Source of the DNA: Magnetococcales bacterium
GTDB taxonomy: Bacteria > Pseudomonadota > Magnetococcia > Magnetococcales > Magnetaquicoccaceae
Direction: 5' to 3'
Length of the DNA stretch: 64,000 nt
NCBI GenBank assembly: GCA_015232825.1
Contig: JADFYY010000002.1
Location: 1 to 64,000 of the forward strand
This document shows, one piece after another, positions 1 to 9,484 of this stretch; positions within the stretch are counted from its first letter, which is position 1; each line of letters begins with the position of its first letter. The notes beneath the pieces are model-generated. The model worked only from the letters and a program-made list of their open reading frames with translations. It had not been told where the DNA came from and made no database searches. The position numbers were made by a program, and so were the translations under genes.

Positions 1-2
1 AG

Positions 3-260
3 ATTGCATTTCAAAATATTGATGATCTTCGTACTTCTATTTATGATGTTACTTATGGACGGTATTTGGTGCTAACCGAGCGAGAATGGGGATGGATTGA
101 TCGCGAAACAGATCGTAAAATTTTGTTGGTTGTACTCATGTTGCTAGCGATTGATGATAATTCAGATCTTTTTGTTAATACAAGAAAGGTGCTTCTAGAA
201 TCCCCATTTGCTCTATCGGCTGTGTGCGAACGGATGACCGATTTTAAATGGAATGGCTAA
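3..260 (+). pseudogene. C-terminal part of a hypothetical protein gene, open at the window start and apparently interrupted after ...DFKWNG
   Basis: The frame is open from base 3 (IAFQNIDDLRTSIYDVTYGRYLVLTEREWGW...). It stops at the junction of a ~80 bp direct repeat. The second repeat copy continues the same frame as ...DFKWNGEIRKIVYTGMVHIFLDKKRGFVRRYGHEP*. Confidence 0.55.
179..257. repeat. Imperfect direct repeat, copy 1 (~79 bp)
   Basis: tacaagaaaggtgcttctagaatccccatttgctctatcggctgtgtgcgaacggatgaccgattttaaatggaatggc; a near-identical copy lies at 890-969. Confidence 0.9.
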
Positions 261-895
261 AGCTGTTTCTGCTAACATGGTACGCATCTCCTCCAGGTTA
301 TCCATCTCCAGCATAGATTCCGGGACGGGAACACTCTTTTTTGCCAGTCTTGGCAACAAGATCCGACTCAGCCATTTTGCAAACGCCCGCCGCAACTCTT
401 GCTGCTCTGGGTTCTTCAACCATACATTTAACTTTACCTTTCTGTACACTCATCTCGTTTCTTGCCCGTTCCGCATTTGTAATATAAGGCATTTTTTGGC
501 TCTCCTCACAATTAGATAGTTCTTTCCAAAACCGATTCTCGTCTTTTGGAGGCAGACTGAGTATCCATTCAATAAACTTATTAAGATCAGTGATTTGCTG
601 ATGAGTAAATCCATGCTTGAGCAGGCTGCGTGTAATATACCATCTGTGTTGGTAACGTTCATCCATCCGGTTTTTAGTCTGTTTGGCACGCAAATGAGCC
701 AGGGTTACGATGGCAAATGGATTGTCTGACGCCTCCAGTTCGGGTAAACGTTTCAGATAATCCAGCAATTTTACTGTGTTGAAGCGATAAATCACTTCGG
801 ATCCAAACATCTCCTGTCGGTATTCCGAGACTCGCCAACCCGGTTCTTCATCAGCCAGAATCGCTAAGCCAATTACCGGTTTGCGATGGTATAAG
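250..895 (-). pseudogene. Truncated, frameshifted Rpn/PD-(D/E)XK nuclease family transposase-like gene remnant
   Basis: The minus-strand reading LYHRKPVIGLAILADEEPGWRVSEYRQEMFGSEVIYRFNTVKLLDYLKRLPELEASDNPFAIVTLAHLRAKQTKN...KMPYITNAER resembles the Rpn family. The C-terminal part moves to another frame (ORF 213-449). The N-terminus is missing. Confidence 0.65.
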
Positions 896-969
896 AAAGA
901 TGCTTCTTAGAATCCCCATCTGCTCTATCGGCTGTGTGCGAACGGATGATCGATTTTAAATGGAATGGC
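890..969. repeat. Imperfect direct repeat, copy 2 (~80 bp)
   Basis: tataagaaagatgcttcttagaatccccatctgctctatcggctgtgtgcgaacggatgatcgattttaaatggaatggc; partner of 179-257. Confidence 0.9.
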
Positions 970-1149
970 GAAATTCGCAAGATTGTGTATACTGGAATGG
1001 TTCATATTTTTTTGGATAAAAAAAGGGGCTTCGTTAGAAGATACGGCCATGAACCATGATAATCCTAAATTGCTGGATACTCTTGATTTCTGTCTAAAGG
1101 TGTTTTAATCTTTATCGTTATCATTTCTTGCTTTGTGGTGTGAAAAATA

Positions 1150-2340
1150 ATGAAAAATCTACTTAAAAAAATTATTATGGTTTGTGTCGGTGGGATCCTG
1201 TTTCCTACCCTCTCTCTGTCCGCTCCCTTAGACGAGTTTCTTACCGCTTCCCCAGGCTTTGAACCTTGGCATGGTGAAGGGGAGGTGGGGGTGGATTTGA
1301 TGAACAACAGCGTGGATGTTCTGGGGATGCGCACAGATTCATATGCTTCCACAAACAGTTCCGTCGGAAATTATCGCGGCGGACATGTGAAAGGCGGTCT
1401 GGCATTGACCCGTCGTATTTGGGTGGATGGGGGAGCTTGGTCAAGGAAAATTACCACCCCTTACGATAGCGGAGAGAGTCTTACGCTTCATGGGGCCGCG
1501 CAATTTCAAGTGACCCAGCCGTTCGGGTGGTTTCCCGCAGTAGCCTTGCGTTTGAGTGGTTGGCGGAATTCCGCTGACGAGGCGATCAAAGGCTCTCCTA
1601 CCAGCCTCTCCTTTGGAGGAGTCTCGGTGGATGCGAGTCGGGTTCGAGTCGAGAACCCGCACGACAATCAGGTGCAATTGGACATGATCAGCACATGGAA
1701 TACCTCTCATAATTCGGCACTGTCCATGTTTTTGAGTTACGGAAAAAGCAAGGTTGATTTCGACAAGCTCTTTGTCAATAATTTACACGCTAAAACGTCA
1801 ACAGCAGAAAGCACCGTTACCGGAGAGATGCAAATAAAACAGGGTTCTGGTCAATCCAATGTTGATGTTGTCTGTGTGAGTTCTGGGGGTTGTAACCAAA
1901 ATGTGACCTTTGCCAATGGATATTTAAACGCCAATGTCGTGCAAAATGACAGCATCCTGCTCCCTTCCTCGGCACAGGCCCCTGATGGGATGAATATCGC
2001 CTATGATGCGAATTTTTATCAGGCTGGTGGAATGTATGCTTGGACCGGCGCGGAATGGCGGGCCAAGCTGGGATATCGCTATATCAAACTGAATCGGGAT
2101 GTGGATGAGGCTGTCTCAGCAATGGGCAAGAAGGTGATCGATTCCAACCATTTTCTGACTGGAGAGATCGGTTATAAGCCGCCTTTTGACTGGTTTGAGC
2201 ATTTTGGCTTCTTTGTGCGCGGTCAGGCGATGAGCAACCAGTTTGTCGGCGAGATCCCTTTTACCTATAATGCGTTGAGTGCCCATAAGTTTGATGCCCG
2301 TTATGGCGTGGTGACGCTTGGGGTGACGGGTGGATTTTAA
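1150..2340 (+). CDS. Hypothetical secreted / predicted outer-membrane beta-barrel protein
   Basis: 396 aa with an N-terminal signal-peptide-like stretch (MKNLLKKIIMVCVGGILFPTLSLSA). Alternating aromatic/hydrophobic strands and the C-terminal ...ARYGVVTLGVTGGF end in Phe. Confidence 0.65.
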   Translation: MKNLLKKIIMVCVGGILFPTLSLSAPLDEFLTASPGFEPWHGEGEVGVDLMNNSVDVLGMRTDSYASTNSSVGNYRGGHVKGGLALTRRIWVDGGAWSRKITTPYDSGESLTLHGAAQFQVTQPFGWFPAVALRLSGWRNSADEAIKGSPTSLSFGGVSVDASRVRVENPHDNQVQLDMISTWNTSHNSALSMFLSYGKSKVDFDKLFVNNLHAKTSTAESTVTGEMQIKQGSGQSNVDVVCVSSGGCNQNVTFANGYLNANVVQNDSILLPSSAQAPDGMNIAYDANFYQAGGMYAWTGAEWRAKLGYRYIKLNRDVDEAVSAMGKKVIDSNHFLTGEIGYKPPFDWFEHFGFFVRGQAMSNQFVGEIPFTYNALSAHKFDARYGVVTLGVTGGF

Positions 2341-2740
2341 TCTCGCATGGTTTGTTCCATCGCGCTGTCGCATGAGTGCGATAGGCCAAACCACCCCACT
2401 CATATTCGTCCCGGTCGGCTTGAATCTGGTTACGAATCGCACGTGCTAGCTCCTCTTGTGTGGCGCAATAGCCAAGTTCTAAATCGGCCAGACGGGCGTC
2501 CGATGTCCAGAAATAGCGTCCAGGTCCACGAAACCAGTTGTGAGTCTGAATAGACATCGTGATCTTCTCCAAGATTGGGTTATAAAGAGAGGCGCGATCC
2601 GTCGAAAAGGGAAGCCGACGGTCGCGCCACATTGGATCAAACCGATGGATTGATGCCATGGGTTTGTCCACATACTTTGGCGTAGGAACAAAGACGACCA
2701 GACTGATGGGGCGGGCTAGGGCAAAGCCGTATTCCACCAC
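2261..2740 (-). CDS. Hypothetical protein
   Basis: 159 aa ORF convergent to 1150-2340 with 80 bp tail overlap; composition looks coding but no family was recognised. Confidence 0.4.
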   Translation of the reverse strand: MVEYGFALARPISLVVFVPTPKYVDKPMASIHRFDPMWRDRRLPFSTDRASLYNPILEKITMSIQTHNWFRGPGRYFWTSDARLADLELGYCATQEELARAIRNQIQADRDEYEWGGLAYRTHATARWNKPCEIKIHPSPQASPRHNGHQTYGHSTHYR

Positions 2741-2897
2741 ATGCCTACGCTCGTTGTGAATTTAAAGAGCAATAAATGTGCCGAATAAGATTGTTTGCTT
2801 AATTTGTAAATGATTTCAAAAAGATGTGTGTTAGATATCGTGCGACATTCCATCCCTTTTTGCAGCCACAGCGTTTTTTGCCGATGCAACGATTGCC

Positions 2898-3950
2898 TTA
2901 TGAAGGGTTAGACATGTGGACCGTCGCATCGTTCCCAGCCAACTGTCCACAGGCCGCTCCCACATCTGAGCCGCGACTGTCACGGATGATGGTAACCAGA
3001 CCAGCGGACGCAACGATTTCTTGAAATCTCAAGATGGTCTCTTTGGAGGAGGGGAGAAAAGGGGTATTTGGCCACGGATTGAAAGCCAACAGGTTCACCT
3101 TGGAAGGGATTCCCTTCAACCAAGCGACCAGTTCACGGGCATCTTGCGGGGAGTCGTTGACCCCTTGCAGCAGGACATATTCCCAGGTGATGCGGCCTCG
3201 ATCCTTGAGAGGCCAAGCAAGAGCTGCCTGACGCAGGGCGGTTAGATTAAATTTTTGATTGATGGGAACCAATCGGTTGCGCACCTCATCTCGAACGCTA
3301 TGCAGAGAAATCGCCAGATTGATGTTTAAATGGCGTCCAGCCTCGGCCATGCGCGAGACCACGCCTGCGGTGGAAAGGGTCACCTTGCGGCAACCAATGG
3401 CCAGCCCATTGCCGTCCATGATGATCTTGACTGCCCGTATGACGGACTCCAGGTTGTAAAGCGGCTCTCCCATGCCCATGAGAACCACATTAGTCACCCG
3501 GATCCCTCTGGCTGCCAGTGTGGCGCGGGCAAAGGTGACTTGCTGCACGATTTCGGATGCACTCAAATTGCGCTGCAACGGCAAGGTGCCAGTGCGGCAG
3601 AATGGACAAGCCAGACTGCATCCAGCTTGCGAGGAGACGCAGATGGTTCCACGGTTGGTTTCTGGGATGAATACCGTCTCCACCGCGACATTATCCTCGA
3701 AGGCCAGCAACCATTTCTCCGTGCCATCTTGCGAGACACAGTGCGAGAGCATCCGAGGGCGCAAGGGGGCACACTCAGCGGCTAGTCGGGCGCGAAAGGG
3801 TTTGGACAGGTCGGTCATCTCTTCTACGTCACCCGCCAGCTTGACGTGGACCCAGGACCAAACCTGTTGCGCCCGAAAAGGCCGCTCGCCCCATTCAAGC
3901 ATGAGGGCGGTCAACTCCTCACGGGTGACGCCGGTTAAACTTAAGGGCAT
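2898..3950 (-). CDS. rlmN: 23S rRNA (adenine(2503)-C(2))-methyltransferase RlmN
   Basis: 350 aa radical-SAM protein with CVSSQAGCSLACPFCRTGTLPLQRNLSASEIVQQ and VVLMGMGEPLYNLESV, typical of RlmN. Confidence 0.95.
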   Translation of the reverse strand: MPLSLTGVTREELTALMLEWGERPFRAQQVWSWVHVKLAGDVEEMTDLSKPFRARLAAECAPLRPRMLSHCVSQDGTEKWLLAFEDNVAVETVFIPETNRGTICVSSQAGCSLACPFCRTGTLPLQRNLSASEIVQQVTFARATLAARGIRVTNVVLMGMGEPLYNLESVIRAVKIIMDGNGLAIGCRKVTLSTAGVVSRMAEAGRHLNINLAISLHSVRDEVRNRLVPINQKFNLTALRQAALAWPLKDRGRITWEYVLLQGVNDSPQDARELVAWLKGIPSKVNLLAFNPWPNTPFLPSSKETILRFQEIVASAGLVTIIRDSRGSDVGAACGQLAGNDATVHMSNPS

Positions 3951-3971
3951 GGAGTTGGTGTCATTTTTTTG

Positions 3972-4397
3972 TTAGCGAGAACAGATTTCCAGTTGGTTGA
4001 AAAAGAAGGCAATCTCTTGCGCGGCGGTTTCTGGTGCATCGGAACCGTGGACAGCGTTGGCTTCAATGCTGTCGGCAAAGTCGGCGCGAATGGTGCCGGG
4101 GGCGGCTTTGGCTGGATTGGTGGCTCCCATCACTTCACGGTTTTTGGCAATGGCATCTTCCCCTTCCAGGATTTGGGCCATGATGGGACCGGAACTCATA
4201 TAAGCCACGAGATCATTATAAAAAGGTTTGCCTTGGTGGACCGCATAAAAAGCTCCGGCTTGGGTTGGGCTTAAATGCAGCATTTTGGCGGCGACAATGC
4301 GCAGTCCGGCTGCCTCAAAGCGGGCATAGATGGGGCCGATGACGTTTTTGGCCACGGCATCGGGTTTGATCATGGATAGGGTGCGTTGAATGGCCAC
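3972..4397 (-). CDS. ndk: Nucleoside diphosphate kinase
   Basis: 141 aa; [38 protein letters not shown]...[20 protein letters not shown], including the active-site NAVHGSD. Confidence 0.97.
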   Translation of the reverse strand: MAIQRTLSMIKPDAVAKNVIGPIYARFEAAGLRIVAAKMLHLSPTQAGAFYAVHQGKPFYNDLVAYMSSGPIMAQILEGEDAIAKNREVMGATNPAKAAPGTIRADFADSIEANAVHGSDAPETAAQEIAFFFNQLEICSR

Positions 4398-4578
4398 GGT
4401 GTTGCTCCTGTTTCGTTAAGCTTTTGTATAAAAGGGTGATGAATTAAGATACCGGTTCTTTGTATAGCTTGATTTTTCCAACAATGCCAAGATATATTTG
4501 TGATTCTTTGATCCCTTCCTCCGGTTTGTGGCCTGACTGGTTTGCAAGCCGTACAAATTATCTCTTGAGAGGCGTTTG

Positions 4579-5445
4579 ATGTCCATGATTCGCATGCCGT
4601 TGCTCTCCGTTGTGGCTGCATTATTAAGTTTGGTGCCAGGTCAAGTTCGGGCTGGTTCTTGGTATACGGCCCCGTTTGCCGCCGATATTGTCATGATCAA
4701 TCCTGTGGACCCTACGGACAAGGCGACGGGTAAACTGTTTGTGGGACCGGATCGTTTCCGAGCTGAAGGGGTGTATCAGGGGGTGAAAAAGGTGTTGATC
4801 GTCAATATGGCGGATCGGAAGGCCTTCACCATGATGCCGGAAAAGAAAGAGTTCTATGAGGGGATGAGCGAAGCCCTGATGCCTCCTAGACCAGATGTGG
4901 AACTCATGCCGAATGATCCCAAGGGACCGTGCAAGAGTGATCCACAACTCTCTTGCACGCAAGAGGGGAGCGAAACGGTCAATGGAATCCAGACCGAAAA
5001 ATGGTCGATCAAGGCCTCTGACAAGGAGGCCTCGTATCTGGTGACATTATGGACCGATCCCAAGCGACGCATCGTGATTCGGCAGCAACCGGACAAGGGA
5101 CCGCTGATGGAACGCAAACTTCAGGGGATCGAAAAGATTGGTGGTCGTGATACCGAAAAATGGGAGTTTACCCACAGCTTTAAGGAGCAGCGCAATACCT
5201 ATTTTCAATGGATTGATGTGGCGTTGCGGATTCCCGTGCGCATGGGTGAGGGGAGACAGTCCAATATGGAGGTCTCCAACATCCGCGAAGGAGAACAAAA
5301 TGGCGCGTTGTTTCAGGTTCCAGCGGACATGAAGGAGATCAAAATGCCGCCACCACCCAACCCGGATCTTGGCCCGGAAGGCAAGAATAATAATAAACCA
5401 GCGTCCCCACCGGTTGATCCGAAAAAAGGCGCGAAATTTCAGTAG
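4579..5445 (+). CDS. Hypothetical secreted protein (DUF4412-like)
   Basis: Signal peptide followed by a periplasmic lipoprotein-carrier-like region (TGKLFVGPDRFRAEGVYQGVKKVLIVNMADRKAFTMMPEKKEFYE). Confidence 0.6.
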   Translation: MSMIRMPLLSVVAALLSLVPGQVRAGSWYTAPFAADIVMINPVDPTDKATGKLFVGPDRFRAEGVYQGVKKVLIVNMADRKAFTMMPEKKEFYEGMSEALMPPRPDVELMPNDPKGPCKSDPQLSCTQEGSETVNGIQTEKWSIKASDKEASYLVTLWTDPKRRIVIRQQPDKGPLMERKLQGIEKIGGRDTEKWEFTHSFKEQRNTYFQWIDVALRIPVRMGEGRQSNMEVSNIREGEQNGALFQVPADMKEIKMPPPPNPDLGPEGKNNNKPASPPVDPKKGAKFQ

Positions 5446-5456
5446 ATTTTGCAGGA

Positions 5457-5494
5457 CGATTTAAACGCGCATCGTTGTTGGCGCGTTTAAATCG
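5457..5494. terminator. Perfect 14-bp inverted repeat, probable terminator or structured RNA
   Basis: cgatttaaacgcgc (5457-5470) / loop atcgttgttg / gcgcgtttaaatcg (5481-5494), just downstream of the stop at 5445. No clear T-tract. Confidence 0.55.
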
Positions 5495-5547
5495 GATTGG
5501 TGATGTGACCGTTACCGGAAAAAATTTTAAATGAAAGAGTCACCGCG

Positions 5548-6081
5548 ATGTCCGAGAATATTTTTCGGTCCTTAACCCATCACCATGCCACCCAGGCCGC
5601 GATTGGGCGTGATTTATTTATCGATATCCGACAAAAATTGGAGGATGCGTTTAGAGTCGATATGTCTTGCATCCAGGAAAAGAGGAGTATGAGTGTTGCA
5701 CAGACTCCTTTACAGAAACTGGTTGGAGAAATTGCTTCTTATCAAGATATGTCGAAAGGGTGGGACGGATATAATGGGGAACCAATCAGACATGATGTCG
5801 TGTCCGATGTCTTGAATTTTTTGGACGTATTTCCTTTTAAGCAAGAAAAAAAAGAGTTAGATCTGCCGATTCCAGCCCCATCTGGAGATGGAGAAATGGG
5901 GCTTTACTGGAGGAAAGGTCAAGCGTTCGCTGAAGTGAGTTTTTTTGGGGATGGAAAAATTTCTTTTTATGCCGTCAATGACGGGATCGATTTGGAATCG
6001 TTTGATGATTGTGAGATTCCAAAGTCGTGTAATCATGTAATTGATATTATCTCAAATATTATATCAAATTATTTCACTTGA
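5548..6081 (+). CDS. Hypothetical protein
   Basis: 177 aa ORF containing SKGWDGYNGEP; no family assigned. Confidence 0.55.
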   Translation: MSENIFRSLTHHHATQAAIGRDLFIDIRQKLEDAFRVDMSCIQEKRSMSVAQTPLQKLVGEIASYQDMSKGWDGYNGEPIRHDVVSDVLNFLDVFPFKQEKKELDLPIPAPSGDGEMGLYWRKGQAFAEVSFFGDGKISFYAVNDGIDLESFDDCEIPKSCNHVIDIISNIISNYFT

Positions 6082-6632
6082 TCGCTATCATGAATTGTCA
6101 ACAGGTGGTTGCGAGGAAAGGTCGGTTATGTGAGGATATGGCGTCAACGGGCGACAGTAAAAAATGTCGTTGCGAAGGTGAGTCTGTTTCTCACCACTCA
6201 CCTGGAGTGGTTCATAGTCATGAATCTCTTTACCGCCTCATATTTTCCCCCCAGCAGATTGAGCCAGATGGAACAAGACCAAATATTAGGGCTTTCGATG
6301 ATATTTTTTCCATAGGACTCTCAGTCGATAGGGCCGGATACCTGCTCCCAGGACAATTGAATCAACTGGCCGAATCGTTGATAGAAATTCGTAGGAGAAG
6401 AGAGGTGCACTCTTGTTGTGAAGGATATTTTATTTTAAAAGTTAATGATATTCGTAACGTTTTTTTAAATAATGAAAGGTTGTTATGCATATATGATACT
6501 TCCCGAAGTGATCGTGTTAGTCATGCAGATGTTTGTTGTACTCAAATCAAACCTCTCGGTTCAGAAAAAAGCAAAATCCGTAATATCTTGTGTCAGATTG
6601 CCGGACAGTTAATGGCGTTCAATGAAAATTAG
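6078..6632 (+). CDS. Hypothetical protein
   Basis: 184 aa ORF overlapping the end of 5548-6081 (TTG start) or starting at ATG 6090. Confidence 0.5.
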   Translation: MIAIMNCQQVVARKGRLCEDMASTGDSKKCRCEGESVSHHSPGVVHSHESLYRLIFSPQQIEPDGTRPNIRAFDDIFSIGLSVDRAGYLLPGQLNQLAESLIEIRRRREVHSCCEGYFILKVNDIRNVFLNNERLLCIYDTSRSDRVSHADVCCTQIKPLGSEKSKIRNILCQIAGQLMAFNEN

Positions 6633-9481
6633 CGATCCCCAGCGTTTGGTGCCAGGACTTCCCGTTTCCCGGCATGGTTGGGTTCGGAGATCAGACCATC
6701 TAGAGCCATGCGTTCGACAATGAGGGCCGCCCGGTTGTAGCCGATCCTGAAATGACGTTGTACCATGCTGGTACTCACCTTGCGTGCCCGGATGACAACG
6801 GCAACGGCTTGGTCATACAAGGGATCATACTCTTCTGACATGCCACCACCACCCGGTCCAGCCTCCTCTCCACCCTCACCCAAGGCTTGGGATAGAATCG
6901 AGTGGTCATACTCTGGGCGGCCTGTGGATTTAAGAAATTTCACCAGTTTGTGAACTTCACTGTCTGCGACAAACGGGGCGTGAATGCGTTGCAAATGAGT
7001 GGTTCCAGGAGGCTGAAACAGCCCGTCACCCATGCCCAACAACCGGTCTGCTCCCATGGAGTCCAAAATTGTTCGGGAGTCGATTTTTGACGAAACCTGA
7101 AAAGCCAATCGGGTGGGAAAGTTGGCTTTGATCAGACCGGTGATGACATCTACCGAAGGGCGTTGCGTGGCAATGATGAGATGCAATCCCGCTGCTCTGG
7201 CCATCTGTGCAAGACGGGCAATGGCCGGTTCTACGTCTTTGCCTACCTGGATCATCAGGTCAGCCAGTTCGTCGATGATGATGACGATCAATGGTTTTTT
7301 GTCCAACGGGATCGGTTCTTCCTGCTCCACGGGTCGGCCTGTTTCAGGGTCAAATCCCACCTTGACCCGCCGGGTGGGCTCTTCGCCAGAGAGGAGACAC
7401 TCCTGGATGCGCTGATTATATCCAGCCAGATTGCGCACTCCCAATTCGGCCATCAGTCGATAACGATCCTCCATCTCTCCCACCGCCCATTTGAGCAAGG
7501 TCGCCGCTTTGTTGACATCCGTGACCACCGGGGCCAGCAGGTGAGGAATCCCTTCATAAATGGAGAGTTCCAGCATTTTGGGGTCCACCATGAGAAAACG
7601 GACCTCTTCTGGTCGGGCCGTGAATAATACCGAGCAGATCATGGCGTTCACCGCCACCGATTTGCCAGAACCGGTTGTTCCGGCTACCAGCAGATGGGGC
7701 ATCTTGGCCAGATTGCCAACCACTGGCTTGCCGTTGATGTCGGATCCCAAGGCCATAGCCAATGGGCTTCTGACCTGACGGAAGGCGTCAGAGTCCAAAA
7801 TTTCTCTTAAGTAGACCGTGCGGCGATTTTTGTTGGGAATTTCAATGCCAATGACATTCTTTCCCGGAATATTGCCCACCACTCGCACAGAAACTGCCGA
7901 AATGGAACGAGCGAGATCATCGGCAAGTCCGACCACCTTGGCCGCACGCAGACCGGGGGCCGGGTCTAGTTCGTAGGTGGTGATGACTGGGCCTGGATGG
8001 GCGTCAATGATCTGACCTTTGATCTTGAAATCCTCCAGTTTTTGCTCCAGGAGTCGGGCTGTGGAGGTTAACTCCTCCCGACTGGGTCCAACATAACCGG
8101 TCTCTTCTGGGAGCCCTAAGATTTCCATGGGCGGTAAAGGAGAAAGGGTGTTGTTGGCCATGGGAGCGACTAGGATGGGAAGGTCATCGTCTGTCTCTTC
8201 ATCCGCGTTGGGTTCATAGTCGTCATCGGGTAATGACTCTTGGACGGGGGGTGACCATGCCATGGGGGAGGGCGCATTCTCCTCTTCGCTTTCTTCTTCT
8301 TCTTCGGCTTCAAACTCCTCAAATTCCTCTTCTTCTTCTTGCTCCTCATCCAAGTCTGGGAAGGGGGGCTTGCTTGAAAATGAGGATAATGGGATGGAAA
8401 AGGGAAGCGGCTGTGTGATGATCGGTTTGGGTTCCGGTGTCCTCTCAACGATGGGCGGTGTTTCAATGATCGGTGCTGGGATGGGCGGCGTGACAATCGG
8501 TTTGGGCTCTGGTGTCCTCTCAACGATGGGCGGTGTTTCAATGATCGGTGCTGGGATTGGCGGCGTGATAATTGGTTTGGGTTCCGGCATCACGGTTTTC
8601 GTAATGGGGGATACTTTGGCGGTAGCAGGAGCAGGAATGTCGATAATGGGTTCTTTGTATGAATCCATTTCTGGAAAGTGGGGTTCATGATGGGGTGTGG
8701 TCGTTTTGTTGGCGGTTGGCCGAAATTTTTGTATGAGCGTGCTGACCACTACCGGTAAGGCAAGTAGAATAGCACCACTGCCAGCCAGGAGCTTTCCTAG
8801 GATGCTGACCCCTTTGGAAACAAGATTTGTCCCCGTTTCCAGGGCGGCTTTTTTGTTTGGTAAGGCCGATGGTTTAGGCAGGGAGAGGTTACTCAGGTCG
8901 TTTTGAAGGTGCTCTGCGATACCGTTGATGGAAAAGCGGACAAGGATCATCAGTGACACCACAATCAATGGTATCAGCAGCAACAGGCTTCCCCACAAGC
9001 CAAACGTGCGTTGCATGGCATGGGCAAGCAAGGATCCCAAAACCCCTCCTGGTCCCGTGGGTGGAAAGGCATCGGGAGAGGGCGAACCCGATGAAAAGAG
9101 AGAGAGCAAAACCAGTGAGACCAATGCCAGAACCGGTAAGGCCAAAATGCGATCTAAGTAAAACGACTCCTCTGGTGGTTTGCGAATCAGTTGAAAGCCA
9201 GATAGGAGCAGAAAAATCACCAGCCAACTGGAACCGTAGCCAATGGCCTGGATCAGGAGATCCGAAAGCATCGCGCCCGTTTTCCCCGCAAGATTATGAA
9301 TGGCTCCGCTGCCGCTCGCATAATTGAAGGAGGGATCGTCGGGATTGTGGGAAAGGAGTGTCAGTAATAAAAAACCGGCCAAGCATAATAGAATGACGCC
9401 AAAGGCTTCACGAACAATGGCGATCTGGCGTAGCCTGGACTCTTGTTCTTTGCTTATGGGGGGGGTGCGTTGCTTAATCAT
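6629..9481 (-). CDS. ftsK: DNA translocase FtsK
   Basis: 950 aa: N-terminal TM segments, Pro/Glu-rich linker, Walker A GTTGSGKSVAVN, Walker B LIVIIIDELADLM, ATQRPSVDVITGLIKANFPTR, C-terminal winged-helix gamma domain. Confidence 0.96.
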   Translation of the reverse strand: MIKQRTPPISKEQESRLRQIAIVREAFGVILLCLAGFLLLTLLSHNPDDPSFNYASGSGAIHNLAGKTGAMLSDLLIQAIGYGSSWLVIFLLLSGFQLIRKPPEESFYLDRILALPVLALVSLVLLSLFSSGSPSPDAFPPTGPGGVLGSLLAHAMQRTFGLWGSLLLLIPLIVVSLMILVRFSINGIAEHLQNDLSNLSLPKPSALPNKKAALETGTNLVSKGVSILGKLLAGSGAILLALPVVVSTLIQKFRPTANKTTTPHHEPHFPEMDSYKEPIIDIPAPATAKVSPITKTVMPEPKPIITPPIPAPIIETPPIVERTPEPKPIVTPPIPAPIIETPPIVERTPEPKPIITQPLPFSIPLSSFSSKPPFPDLDEEQEEEEEFEEFEAEEEEESEEENAPSPMAWSPPVQESLPDDDYEPNADEETDDDLPILVAPMANNTLSPLPPMEILGLPEETGYVGPSREELTSTARLLEQKLEDFKIKGQIIDAHPGPVITTYELDPAPGLRAAKVVGLADDLARSISAVSVRVVGNIPGKNVIGIEIPNKNRRTVYLREILDSDAFRQVRSPLAMALGSDINGKPVVGNLAKMPHLLVAGTTGSGKSVAVNAMICSVLFTARPEEVRFLMVDPKMLELSIYEGIPHLLAPVVTDVNKAATLLKWAVGEMEDRYRLMAELGVRNLAGYNQRIQECLLSGEEPTRRVKVGFDPETGRPVEQEEPIPLDKKPLIVIIIDELADLMIQVGKDVEPAIARLAQMARAAGLHLIIATQRPSVDVITGLIKANFPTRLAFQVSSKIDSRTILDSMGADRLLGMGDGLFQPPGTTHLQRIHAPFVADSEVHKLVKFLKSTGRPEYDHSILSQALGEGGEEAGPGGGGMSEEYDPLYDQAVAVVIRARKVSTSMVQRHFRIGYNRAALIVERMALDGLISEPNHAGKREVLAPNAGDR
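8425..8590. repeat. 75-bp in-frame tandem repeat in the ftsK linker (~2.2 copies)
   Basis: The ggtttggg(t/c)tc(c/t)ggtgtcctctcaacgatgggcggtgtttcaatgatcggtgctggga unit recurs at 8425, 8500 and 8575. It encodes PEPKPI(I/V)TPPIPAPIIETPPIVERT. Confidence 0.85.
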
Positions 9482-9484
9482 TTC

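Noticed and set aside
213-519. ORFs 213-449 (-) and 253-519 (+) as independent genes
   Set aside because: The minus ORF is the frameshifted tail of the Rpn-like remnant and runs into the repeat; the plus ORF is its antisense shadow.
8170-8690. ORFs 8170-8541 (-) and 8262-8690 (+) with repetitive or Ser/Gly-rich proteins
   Set aside because: Out-of-frame readings of the low-complexity ftsK linker.
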